This document shows, piece after piece, positions 14,587 to 22,686 of a stretch of DNA of 37,798 nt. Location: the NCBI GenBank assembly GCA_017389705.1, contig JAFPEE010000044.1:1-37798 (forward strand). Direction: 5' to 3'. The notes beneath the pieces are model-generated. The model was not told where the DNA came from. It ran no database searches and saw only the letters and a list, made by a program, of their open reading frames with translations. Origin of the DNA: Prevotella sp. Lineage in GTDB: Bacteria > Bacteroidota > Bacteroidia > Bacteroidales > Bacteroidaceae. Position 1 is the stretch's first letter. Every line of letters starts with the position of its first letter. The position numbers and the translations under genes are program-made.

Positions 14587-15515
14587 AACGATACACATCA
14601 GACAAAGCCGCAGAATGGAACCAGTTCGTGGCGCAGTCGAAGAACGGCACGTTCCTCTTCAACCGCGACTACATGGACTATCACAGCGACCGTTTCTGCG
14701 ACTATTCGCTGATGTGCTATGCTGGTGGACGGTTGCTGGCTGTGCTCCCTGCGCATGCTGATGGTGACGTGCTGTGCACACATCGTGGACTGACCTACGG
14801 AGGTCTGCTGATGAGTGAAAAGCTGACGATCACCCAGGCCATGACGCTGTTTCGCGAGATGAACGACCTGTTGCGTGCCGAGGGTTTCCGCCAAGTCGAC
14901 TACAAGGCCATTCCCTGGATATATCACCGTCTGTCGGCTGAGGAGGACCTCTATGCGCTCTACCATGAATGCAAGGCGCGCATGGTGGCTCGCGACTATT
15001 CCACCTGCATCTTCCTTGCTGCACATCTGCGCTGGGAACGTGTGCGTCGGCGTGGCATTATGCGTGCCGAACGGGCGGGTCTGCAGGTGGAAATCAGCAA
15101 CAGCTATGCCGACTTCTGGCGTGTATTGACCGATAACCTTGGTACGAAGTATGGCGTCCGTCCTGTGCATACCCTCGACGAGATAGAACTGCTGCACGAA
15201 CGCTTCCCCAAGAATATCGTGTTGTATCAGGCCGTACGCGATGACGTTGTACTGGGTGGTGTGGTGCTCTACGTGACGCAGCAGGTGGTCCATGCTCAGT
15301 ACAGCTCGGCAACGCCTGAAGGCAAAGCTCTTGGCGCCATCGACCTCATCTACGACCGCATCATTCACCACGACTACAAGGACTATCCCTACTTCGACTT
15401 CGGGCGCTCTACGGAGTATGCTGACGGCAGTGGACTCAACGAGACGTTAGTGTTCCAGAAAGAAGGCTTTGGGGGCCGCGCTCTCTGCTACGATACTTAC
15501 GAGTGGATACTCTAA
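14574..15515 (+). CDS. FemAB/GNAT-like acyltransferase
   Basis: This 313-residue protein overlaps the upstream cupin gene by 13 bases. The N-terminal half has WNQFVAQSKNGTFLFNRDYM, and FRQVDYKAIPWIYH follows. The C-terminal half has FPKNIVLYQAVRDDVVLGGVV, TQQVVHAQYSSATPEGKALG and YFDFGRSTEYADGSGLNETL. This fits the tandem GNAT fold of FemAB-like and LPS-sugar transferases found in Bacteroidetes polysaccharide loci. The likely role is acylation, or attachment of an acyl or aminoacyl group to an envelope sugar or amino sugar, consistent with the ketoisomerase beside it. The substrate is not known. It is the last gene of the operon. Confidence 0.72.
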   Translation: MFEIKRYTSDKAAEWNQFVAQSKNGTFLFNRDYMDYHSDRFCDYSLMCYAGGRLLAVLPAHADGDVLCTHRGLTYGGLLMSEKLTITQAMTLFREMNDLLRAEGFRQVDYKAIPWIYHRLSAEEDLYALYHECKARMVARDYSTCIFLAAHLRWERVRRRGIMRAERAGLQVEISNSYADFWRVLTDNLGTKYGVRPVHTLDEIELLHERFPKNIVLYQAVRDDVVLGGVVLYVTQQVVHAQYSSATPEGKALGAIDLIYDRIIHHDYKDYPYFDFGRSTEYADGSGLNETLVFQKEGFGGRALCYDTYEWIL

Positions 15516-15516
15516 C

Positions 15517-15548
15517 TCCTTTGGAGAAGTTTCTTTTGTCCCAAAGGA
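15517..15548 (+). terminator. possible operon-end hairpin
   Basis: An 8-base inverted repeat TCCTTTGG (15517-15524) / CCAAAGGA (15541-15548) with a 16-base loop starts just past the stop of the acyltransferase gene. It is followed by A residues rather than T, so it is not a classic intrinsic terminator. Confidence 0.35.
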
Positions 15549-15566
15549 AAAAAAGTGCCAATTTGT

Positions 15567-15597
15567 TTTGTTCTTTGCTGACTTATTCGTATCTTTG
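15567..15597 (+). promoter_or_regulatory. promoter of the histidine kinase gene
   Basis: TTTG at 15567-15570 and TATCTTTG at 15590-15597, spacing 19 bases, match the Bacteroidetes -33/-7 pattern. The start codon at 15626 follows 28 bases later. Confidence 0.65.
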
Positions 15598-15625
15598 TCA
15601 GCAGAACTAACATGCTTTATCCATT

Positions 15626-16858
15626 ATGAAAACTCATAGGCGCATTATTGGTGTCTTATTGGCGACAGCTATTGTCATCTTTGCTGTTGGTTGCCAGCAG
15701 GGTACAGGCAGCAGAGCAGGCTCGCAGGCTAAAGGTGAGTATGCCGCAACGCAGGATAGTATCGACAGTATTTTGAATATGGCGAATCAAGATGTAAGCA
15801 TGCGGCTGACTTCACTGAAGAACCGTGCCGCCGCTCTGGAGAAGAAGGGACGCTACCATGAGGCCTATGACTATATGCTTGCTTATGTAGAGCTGCATGA
15901 CTCTGTGACGCAGGCCGACAACCGCGCTCAGCAGGATGACCTGAACCAGCGATATCAGTTGAACGAGTTGAAGTCAGAAAACGATCTGCTGCTGCACAGG
16001 TCGAGATTCACGACGGGTGGTGTGGCAATGATACTCGGCATCTTGGCCCTGCTGGCATTCCTGGCATTCAACGGACGATGGACCCGACGCCTCTCCATCA
16101 AGAACCAACAGCTGGAGCGTGAACGTAATGTGGTGGTGGCGAAGAACAAACAGCTAGCTGTGGAGCGTGACAGGGCTGAGACGGCATCAAAGGCCAAGAC
16201 GGCTTTCATACGTAGTATGACACATGAGATACGTACTCCTCTCAATGCTATCAGCGGATTCTCACAGATTATGGCAATGGACGATGAGGAAATTTCTTGG
16301 GAGGAGCGTGCAGACATGAGCCGACGTATCATGAAGGGCACCAGACAGCTGACGAATATCCTTGACGACCTCATCCTTATTTCCGACTTCGAGAGTCGTA
16401 CAGGGCCATTGCCTGCAGAAGACTGTCCCATTGTGTCGGTAGTCCATCAGGTCATCAGTTCCGTCAAGCCTTTGGTGCATGAAGGTGTTACGCTCAAATT
16501 CCACTCGGATATGTCATCTGAACAAAAAGTAAAGACCAATGCACGCGCAGTCTGCAATATACTGTCCAAACTGCTTGACAATGCGGTGAAGTTTACTTCT
16601 CAAGGGCATATCACGCTGACGGCAGCATGCCACGACGGCAAGCTGCACTTCGCAGTCAGCGATACGGGTCCCGGCATCCCGAAAGACAAACGCAACTATA
16701 TTTTTGAGCGTTTTGCCAAACTTGACAGTTTTTCGCAGGGAGCAGGCCTCGGCCTTACCGCCGCACGCTTGCTGGCAGAACACCTGGGAGGAACCCTGAC
16801 TTTGGATACTGACTATACAGAAGGTGCGAAATTCGACTTGTTCATCCCCATAACTTAA
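15626..16858 (+). CDS. membrane-anchored sensor histidine kinase
   Basis: This 410-residue kinase begins with a signal/lipobox-like segment (IIGVLLATAIVIFAVGCQQ, Cys23). A short helical region with one TPR-like repeat (about residues 58-95) follows, then a transmembrane segment at about 130-150, a coiled coil, and the kinase core. The phospho-acceptor is H200 in FIRSMTHEIRTPLNAISGFS. The ATPase has N319 in LLDNAVKFT, the VSDTGPGIP loop (345-352) and GAGLGLTAARLLAEHLGG. Bacteroidetes TPR-type sensor kinases usually have five or more TPRs before the membrane segment. Here the sensor part is only about 100 residues, so it looks shortened. No response regulator lies next to it. It has its own promoter and may be co-transcribed with the purine permease gene 6 bases downstream. 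Confidence 0.88.
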   Translation: MKTHRRIIGVLLATAIVIFAVGCQQGTGSRAGSQAKGEYAATQDSIDSILNMANQDVSMRLTSLKNRAAALEKKGRYHEAYDYMLAYVELHDSVTQADNRAQQDDLNQRYQLNELKSENDLLLHRSRFTTGGVAMILGILALLAFLAFNGRWTRRLSIKNQQLERERNVVVAKNKQLAVERDRAETASKAKTAFIRSMTHEIRTPLNAISGFSQIMAMDDEEISWEERADMSRRIMKGTRQLTNILDDLILISDFESRTGPLPAEDCPIVSVVHQVISSVKPLVHEGVTLKFHSDMSSEQKVKTNARAVCNILSKLLDNAVKFTSQGHITLTAACHDGKLHFAVSDTGPGIPKDKRNYIFERFAKLDSFSQGAGLGLTAARLLAEHLGGTLTLDTDYTEGAKFDLFIPIT

Positions 16859-16864
16859 CCCATT

Positions 16865-18124
16865 ATGAAAGACAAACTGTTCTCGCTAGTAGGTTTCTCA
16901 ACCCAACGAAATAGTCTGAAGATAGAGGTGCTGTCAGGCTTGACCACCTTTGTCACAATGTCATATATACTTGCGCTGAACCCTGTGATGTTCGCTCCGC
17001 TTATCGACCAGGGTTATCCCGTCGAGGCAGTCTTCGCAGCTACTGCCTTGGCAGCAACGATTGGCTGTATGCTGATGGCTTTTTTGGCCAAACGTCCCAT
17101 AGGACAGGCACCGGGACTGGCGCTGAACCTCTTCTTCGTGCAGACCGTCTGTGTATCGCTGGGCTATTCGTGGCGCTTTGCGCTGACTGCCGTTTTCCTG
17201 GAAGGACTGCTCTTCGTCCTGCTGTGTTATAGCAATATGCGTCAAATCATCTTTGACATGATGCCCATGTCACTGAAGTATGCGTTGGCGGCAGGAATAG
17301 GTTGTTTTGTATCCATGATAGGATTCAAGAATAGCGGTATACTGTCTGATGGTACCATCTTCAATCACATAGAAACTCTGACCAATCCCAGTTCCATACT
17401 TTTCATCGTGGGACTATTGATGGCGGGCTTCCTCACCGTGATGCGAGTGCGGGGAGGATTGCTGCTGAGTATTCTCGTTATTACGCTTGTCGGCATACCC
17501 TTTGGCGTAACTACGATGCCTGACCGTTTGCTGAGTACCCCGGTATCGCCTGCTCCTCTTTTCTGCCAGTTCTCCTGGGATGAGTTGCTCTCTCCTGATC
17601 TGTGGGTGTGCGTACTTACCATGCTGTTTTTCGATGTGTTCGACACGCTAGGCTCCGTGGTAGGTCTGATGGCCAAGTCAGGTCTTATCCGAAAGAATGG
17701 GCGAATACCCAATATGCGCAACATTATGCTTAGCGACGCATTAGGTACTGTCGCTGGAGCCTGCTTGGGTTGCAGCACCGTTACCACCTATGTGGAGAGT
17801 GCCAGCGGGGTAGCCGAAGGAGGTCGCACGGGGCTTTCTGCCCTCGTCATCGCACTATGTTTCCTGGCTAGTCTTTTCCTCTCGCCGCTATTCCTGGCCA
17901 TTCCTGCTGCCGCTACAGCTCCGGTGATGGTAATTGCTGGTTTCTATCTTTTCAGCTCTGTGCGCTACATCAACCTCTCGAAGCCGGCAGAGACACTACC
18001 AGCCTTCCTCACCATCCTGCTGATGCCCGTCAGCGGAAGCATCACGGATGGCATTATCATAGGAATGTTTACATATGTAGCATTCTCCTTTATTCCCAGC
18101 AGGTTTTTAGCCAACAAGGATTGA
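16865..18124 (+). CDS. NCS2-family purine permease (AzgA-like)
   Basis: This 419-residue polytopic membrane protein has about twelve or more hydrophobic segments. It opens with the family start FSTQRNSLKIEVLSGLTTFV and TMSYILALNPVMF. It carries FFDVFDTLGSVVGLMAKSGL, then SDALGTVAGACLGCSTVTTY and ESASGVAEGGRTGL, the substrate-binding signature of the AzgA/PbuG branch (adenine, guanine or hypoxanthine uptake with H+). No purine riboswitch precedes it: only 6 bases separate it from the kinase gene. It converges on lutC with a 19-base gap. Confidence 0.92.
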   Translation: MKDKLFSLVGFSTQRNSLKIEVLSGLTTFVTMSYILALNPVMFAPLIDQGYPVEAVFAATALAATIGCMLMAFLAKRPIGQAPGLALNLFFVQTVCVSLGYSWRFALTAVFLEGLLFVLLCYSNMRQIIFDMMPMSLKYALAAGIGCFVSMIGFKNSGILSDGTIFNHIETLTNPSSILFIVGLLMAGFLTVMRVRGGLLLSILVITLVGIPFGVTTMPDRLLSTPVSPAPLFCQFSWDELLSPDLWVCVLTMLFFDVFDTLGSVVGLMAKSGLIRKNGRIPNMRNIMLSDALGTVAGACLGCSTVTTYVESASGVAEGGRTGLSALVIALCFLASLFLSPLFLAIPAAATAPVMVIAGFYLFSSVRYINLSKPAETLPAFLTILLMPVSGSITDGIIIGMFTYVAFSFIPSRFLANKD

Positions 18125-18143
18125 CTGTTCTTAGTCCTTGTCC

Positions 18144-18761
18144 TTACTCTGGCAGCAACAGGATGGTAGCGCTGCGGGCTGCCTGGGCTCCCATGACTAG
18201 CACCTGTGCAATGTCTGCCGTCTTGGAGGGACCGCTGATGAAAGTGCCATAGCCATACTCGTCGAACAAGTCCAGACCACTCTTAGGGTCTCGGGTATAC
18301 AGACGGCGGTAGGCTTCGTGCATGTTGTTGACAATCTGCGACTTCGGCAGCAGGATGATGAGGTTCTCGCTGATAAAGCATACGGCTTTCTCCTTCATCT
18401 GCTGGGGAATCCACACACAGCCGTTCTCTGCCACGCCGAACATGCCACGAATAACGCCTACATCGGTTCCGTTGAGGTCGCGGGCACGACCTACCTCGTC
18501 TGGGTTGCGTGTCGCAATGGTAATCTCAGGCAGGTTCGATGCTATCTCCTTGGCATCAGGATAGAGGTCCTTGATGAGCTGGTTGATGTCTGCTCCCTTG
18601 TCGACCTCGATGGCATTGCCGCCTACGCTCTTCACCATGTTCATGAACTGCAACAGCGGGTCAGGGTAGGTGATGGCTTTGATATCGCTCAGGTCGGGCA
18701 TATCGAACTTCTGTTGGATATTGGCCCTGTATTTCTTCAGTATATCTTCTTTGCTACTCAT
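18144..18761 (-). CDS. lutC: LutC-type LUD-domain lactate utilisation protein
   Basis: This 205-residue LUD-domain protein has NAIEVDKGADINQLIKDLYP, the EITIATRNPDEVGRARDLNG stretch, GVAENGCVWI and GTFISGPSKTADIAQVLVMG, the usual C-terminal LUD motif. In Bacillus, LutA, LutB and LutC together oxidise L-lactate to pyruvate through Fe-S centres. It is the last gene of the leftward operon, and its start overlaps the lutB stop by four bases. Confidence 0.88.
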   Translation of the reverse strand: MSSKEDILKKYRANIQQKFDMPDLSDIKAITYPDPLLQFMNMVKSVGGNAIEVDKGADINQLIKDLYPDAKEIASNLPEITIATRNPDEVGRARDLNGTDVGVIRGMFGVAENGCVWIPQQMKEKAVCFISENLIILLPKSQIVNNMHEAYRRLYTRDPKSGLDLFDEYGYGTFISGPSKTADIAQVLVMGAQAARSATILLLPE

Positions 18762-20128
18762 TTTTCTATCTCCTTAATCAATTCGTGGAATGGTTTCTTG
18801 GGGAACTTGAACATGTCGTGACCTTCTGCCCATGGGTTGAGGCCGGAGTTCATCAGAGGCGAGGGGATGAGGTTAGCCCAATGCGCCATGCCGGTACCGA
18901 AATTGTAAAGACCTGGCGAGCCATAAAGCAGCCCCATAGCCCTACACATCAGCTTCTTCTCGGGATTGGCAGTGCCCAACGAGTCGAGTTGCTGGCGCCA
19001 CAGATAGATCTGGTCGCCTAGGTTCACCTTGGCAGGACATACTGTCTGGCATGAGTTACAGAGCGTGCATGCACTGACATTTCCCGAGTGAGCTTGCGGG
19101 TTGCGCAACATGCCGAGGTTGATGCCAATGGGTCCAGGGATGAAGTAGCTGTACGAGTAGCCACCAGAGCGGCGATAGACTGGACAGGTGTTCATGCACG
19201 AGCCACAGCGGATACACTTCAGCGACTCCCAATGCTCTGGGTTGCCGATCCACTCCGAACGTCCGTTATCCACCAGGATGATGTGCATGTGGTGGGCTGT
19301 GGGACGCGCCTTACGGAAGTGAGAGGTGTATGTCGTCGTGGGCTGTCCTGTGCCGGCTCGACACAGCATGCGCTGGAAAACGGCCAGACACTCGTAGTTA
19401 GGGATAATCTTCTCCAGTCCGATGGCAGCGATGTGAAGCTTAGGACATGAGGTTGACATATCGGCATTGCCCTCGTTGGTGCATACTACAATGTCGCCTG
19501 TCTCAGCGATACCGAAGTTGCCACCCGTCATTCCTGCGTCAGCTGTCAGGAACTCGTTGCGCAAGCTGAGGCGTGCTCTATAAGTAAGGTACGTGGGGTC
19601 GTGGTTGCCTTTTTCGTTGGAGATACCCTTCTCTTCAAACAACTCTCCCACATCATCATGGTTTAGGTGAATGGCAGGCATCACGATATGCGAGGGCTTC
19701 TGACCCTTCAGCTGGATGATGCGCTCGCCCAGGTCGGTTTCCACCACCTCGATGCCTTTCGACTCCAGGTAGGGATTCATCTCACACTCTTCGGTGAGCA
19801 TCGACTTCGATTTCACCATCTTCTTCACGTTATGGTTCTTCAAGATGCCATAGACTATCTCGTTGAACTCCTCGGCATCCTTTGCCCAATGTACCTCTAC
19901 GCCGTTCTTCTCAGCATTAGTGGCAAACTGGTCGAGGTACTCGTCCAGGTGGGTAATGGTATGACGCTTGATGGCTGAGGCCTTCTCACGCAACTGTTCC
20001 CATTCGTCCAGTCCATAAGCCATGTTGTCGCGCTTGGAACGCACAGCCCAGAAAGTGGCGTCATGCCAGTGGGCATATTGTTGGTTCTTTAAGAACTGCT
20101 TGGCTGCTTTGCTATGTTGTGTACTCAT
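18758..20128 (-). CDS. lutB: LutB-type iron-sulfur lactate utilisation protein
   Basis: This 456-residue protein has an N-terminal LUD domain (MVKSKSMLTEECEMNPYLES, then DLGERIIQL, and GIAETGDIVVCTNEGNADM). Two ferredoxin-like clusters follow: CIRCGSCMNTCPVYRRSGGY and CTLCNSCQTVCPAKVNL. The C-terminal helical tail is typical of LutB/YkgF. It acts as the electron-transferring subunit of the L-lactate oxidase complex. It lies 32 bases downstream of lutA and overlaps lutC by four bases. Confidence 0.93.
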   Translation of the reverse strand: MSTQHSKAAKQFLKNQQYAHWHDATFWAVRSKRDNMAYGLDEWEQLREKASAIKRHTITHLDEYLDQFATNAEKNGVEVHWAKDAEEFNEIVYGILKNHNVKKMVKSKSMLTEECEMNPYLESKGIEVVETDLGERIIQLKGQKPSHIVMPAIHLNHDDVGELFEEKGISNEKGNHDPTYLTYRARLSLRNEFLTADAGMTGGNFGIAETGDIVVCTNEGNADMSTSCPKLHIAAIGLEKIIPNYECLAVFQRMLCRAGTGQPTTTYTSHFRKARPTAHHMHIILVDNGRSEWIGNPEHWESLKCIRCGSCMNTCPVYRRSGGYSYSYFIPGPIGINLGMLRNPQAHSGNVSACTLCNSCQTVCPAKVNLGDQIYLWRQQLDSLGTANPEKKLMCRAMGLLYGSPGLYNFGTGMAHWANLIPSPLMNSGLNPWAEGHDMFKFPKKPFHELIKEIEK

Positions 20129-20160
20129 AACTTTACCTTTTAATTATTACCTTTTTATGT

Positions 20161-20892
20161 TTAAAGGCCAGCGGCCAAAATCTCAACCACATGCTTGAAC
20201 TGGATCTTCTTGCCTTGTTTCTTGGCAACGCCAGCCATGTGCATCAGACATGAGCAGTCAGGACCAGTGATGTATTCTGCGCCAGTCTGCATGTGGCGCT
20301 CCACCTTGTCAATACCCATCTGTGCAGAGACTGCAGTCTCTTCGACAGAGAACATACCTCCGAAACCACAGCACTCATCGGGGCGCTCAGGCTCTACGAC
20401 ATCGATGCCGTCAACCAACCGCAGGAGGTCCTTAATCTTGTTGAACTTCGCCTCGTGGTGCTCAGAGGGGCTGGAGAGCCCCAGCTCGCGAACACCATGA
20501 CAAGAGTTATGCAGGCTGACCTTATGGGGGAAAGTTCCCAGGCGACGGTCAACCTTCACGACATCATGAAGGAATTCTACCACGTCCATGCACTTCTTAG
20601 CCGTCTCGCACTCATGGTTTAGCAGACGTGAATAGTTGAGTTTAATAAAGGCCGTACAGCTGACGCTGGGAGCAACTATATAGTCGAATCCCTTGAACTT
20701 CTCTTCGAGCTTTTCTGCCAGAGGAATGGCTTGTTTCTCGAAGCCTGCGTTGGCCATAGGCTGTCCGCAGCAGGTCTGCTTCTCAGGATAAGTCACGTCG
20801 AGTCCCAGGTGCTTCAGCAGCTTGTATGTTGCCACACCTACCTCAGGATAGACGGCATCCACATAGCAGGGAATAAATAGTCCTATCTTCAT
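20161..20892 (-). CDS. lutA: LutA-type cysteine-rich (CCG) Fe-S oxidoreductase
   Basis: This 243-residue protein carries two cysteine-rich CCG domains: FIPCYVDAVYPEVG with TCCGQPMANAGF, and LHNSCHGVREL with PDECCGFGGMFSVEE. Similar domains bind Fe-S clusters in heterodisulfide reductase and GlpC/GlcF. In the LutABC complex this subunit takes part in L-lactate oxidation. It is 46 bases downstream of the permease and upstream of lutB, all driven from the promoter at 22589-22619. Confidence 0.92.
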   Translation of the reverse strand: MKIGLFIPCYVDAVYPEVGVATYKLLKHLGLDVTYPEKQTCCGQPMANAGFEKQAIPLAEKLEEKFKGFDYIVAPSVSCTAFIKLNYSRLLNHECETAKKCMDVVEFLHDVVKVDRRLGTFPHKVSLHNSCHGVRELGLSSPSEHHEAKFNKIKDLLRLVDGIDVVEPERPDECCGFGGMFSVEETAVSAQMGIDKVERHMQTGAEYITGPDCSCLMHMAGVAKKQGKKIQFKHVVEILAAGL

Positions 20893-20938
20893 AATAGTAT
20901 TTGTTTATTATTAGGCATTGAGCATTGTGAATTGTGCA

Positions 20939-22543
20939 TTAAATAACATGCAGACCCAGGAATACCATCAGACCATTCATCAGGATCCAGAATATGGCGA
21001 ATGGCATGGTCTTACGCATAATATCACCATCTTGGCCTTCCATGTCGCAGGCTGCAGTAGCGATAGCGATAGACTGTGGCGAGAGCAGCTTACCACCCTC
21101 AGAACCGGCACAGTTGGCTGCAGCAAGCCAGTTGGTCTCATTTCCGCTGACACCGAAGAAGGTACTCTGGTTAATAAGGCCGAGGTCGCTGGCGGCAGTA
21201 GCTTGCAGCTTTCCAAAAAGAATATTGGCATTTGTGGCCGAACCCGTTACGAAGGTTCCAATAGAACCAATGAGCGGAGCAAAGAACGGGAAGGCAGAAC
21301 CAGTCAGGAGGACTAGCCCCTTGGCAATGTCGTTGGTCATACCCGTATTGTTCATCAGCATAGCCATAGCCACCAGACAGCAAATGGTGACTACTGTCTT
21401 CTGCAAGTTGATGGTAGTCTTGGCAAGCAGCTTCATCAGACCGCCAAAGGACATACCTTGAATTAATCCACCAATCATCGCGCCCAGGAAAATCATCAGA
21501 CCGGCATTCGACAGCCAGCCGAACTTAAAGGTATTGCCAATGACTGGCAGTTCGAACTTCGTCACCAGCGTGTTGTTCAGCAGCTCGTTGATGGGGGGGA
21601 CAATCTTGCTCGAGATGAGGATGAAGAAAATAATCAGACCGTACACACTCCACGCCTTCAGCGTCTTGACTGTGCCGAACTGCTTCTTCTCAATCTGAAC
21701 CTCATCTGCAGGATTCTCGTCGCGAATGAACAACTTATTATATATCAGCATGGCGCAGATGGCTGCTACAGAGCCGAGGATGGCAGGTGTCTCAGGGCCA
21801 ATGAAGTGTGCACAGCAGAACTGTACGACGATGGAGAATGTTCCAACGAACAAGGCGATAGTGATGTTCTTGATGAACTTAGTGCGATCGGTCATCATAA
21901 GGATGAGGAACGGCGTGATGTAGAACATCAGCGATAGCTGTAATATAATAAAGGTAGCCACCTCGCACAGCTCCTCGGGAGTAGCGACACCACTGGCTGC
22001 AACCTGATTGGCAAGTGTCGTGGCAGGCAGACCTACAGCACCGAAGCCTACGGCAACTGTATTGGCCACCAGACAGATGACAGCAGAGAACATGGGCTTG
22101 AAACCGAGTCCGATGAGGATGGCTGCAGGAATGGCCACAGCTGTTCCGAATCCAGCCATACCTTCGAGCACACCACCTAGTCCCCAGGTCAGCAACAGTA
22201 CCAGCAGACCCTTGTCTGAGGTCATCTGTATAAACTGCGTCTTGATGGTCTCTATCTCCTTCGTCTCGCAAAGGATGTTGTAGCTGAAGATGGCACAGAT
22301 AATAATAAGGATAATCGGGAAGCAAGCCTTAAGGAATCCCTCAATGACTGACCACAGCGTAATGCCGTAGATGGAAGCCTCGGCATACTTCTCGGGCACA
22401 ATGCCCATGGCTGGAGCAGCGAACAAGGCTAGGATGATAGTTACGATAAGGGTGACGATAGCACTCTTATACCCAGACACTTTGAAGCCCATCATGAGGA
22501 CAATGAGCAGCAGAATAGGAATTACAGATACTAATGCTGACAT
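20939..22543 (-). CDS. lctP: L-lactate permease (LctP/LldP family)
   Basis: I start this at 22543 (MSALVSVIPILLLIVLMMGF), which gives 534 residues; an upstream in-frame ATG at 22591 would overlap the promoter. The protein is hydrophobic throughout, with about twelve to fourteen membrane segments. It contains LPATTLANQVAASG, WGLGGVLEGMAGFGTAVAIP (the LldP glycine-rich motif), and near the C-terminus GSIGTFVTGSATNANILFG and WLAAANCAGSEGGKLLSPQS. It imports lactate with protons. It is first in the leftward operon ahead of lutABC, fitting a complete lactate-uptake and oxidation unit. Confidence 0.93.
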   Translation of the reverse strand: MSALVSVIPILLLIVLMMGFKVSGYKSAIVTLIVTIILALFAAPAMGIVPEKYAEASIYGITLWSVIEGFLKACFPIILIIICAIFSYNILCETKEIETIKTQFIQMTSDKGLLVLLLTWGLGGVLEGMAGFGTAVAIPAAILIGLGFKPMFSAVICLVANTVAVGFGAVGLPATTLANQVAASGVATPEELCEVATFIILQLSLMFYITPFLILMMTDRTKFIKNITIALFVGTFSIVVQFCCAHFIGPETPAILGSVAAICAMLIYNKLFIRDENPADEVQIEKKQFGTVKTLKAWSVYGLIIFFILISSKIVPPINELLNNTLVTKFELPVIGNTFKFGWLSNAGLMIFLGAMIGGLIQGMSFGGLMKLLAKTTINLQKTVVTICCLVAMAMLMNNTGMTNDIAKGLVLLTGSAFPFFAPLIGSIGTFVTGSATNANILFGKLQATAASDLGLINQSTFFGVSGNETNWLAAANCAGSEGGKLLSPQSIAIATAACDMEGQDGDIMRKTMPFAIFWILMNGLMVFLGLHVI

Positions 22544-22588
22544 AGGGTTTTTAGTTTTAAGTAGGTAAATAATGTTGTTTGTTTGGTG

Positions 22589-22619
22589 CAAATATACGAA
22601 TTATCAGCGAATTTTCAAA
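22589..22619 (-). promoter_or_regulatory. promoter of the lctP-lutABC operon
   Basis: On the minus strand TTTG (22619-22616) and TATATTTG (22596-22589) are 19 bases apart, a good Bacteroidetes promoter. The lctP start follows 45 bases later. Confidence 0.7.
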
Positions 22620-22653
22620 GTTTTTCGTAAAAAAAGTAATAGAATTGATAATT
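22599..22653. promoter_or_regulatory. candidate operator in the divergent lactate promoter region
   Basis: AATTATCA (22599-22606) and TGATAATT (22646-22653) form a perfect 8-base inverted repeat. The left half lies between the -33 and -7 boxes of the leftward promoter, and the right half ends 6 bases before the -7 of the rightward promoter. Both operons could be controlled by one factor. The sequence is AT-rich, so chance is possible. Confidence 0.4.
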
Positions 22654-22659
22654 TTTTTG

Positions 22660-22667
22660 TATCTTTG
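22660..22667 (+). promoter_or_regulatory. -7 element of the D-lactate dehydrogenase gene
   Basis: TATCTTTGCGTC fits TAnnTTTG and lies 19 bases before the ATG at 22687. No TTG at 19-21 bases upstream was found, so activation by a regulator is possible. Confidence 0.6.
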
Positions 22668-22686
22668 CGTCAAAATCTTTACGTCT

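Noticed and set aside
16859-16864. purine riboswitch before the NCS2 permease
   Set aside because: Only 6 bases separate the kinase stop and the permease start, so there is no room for an aptamer.
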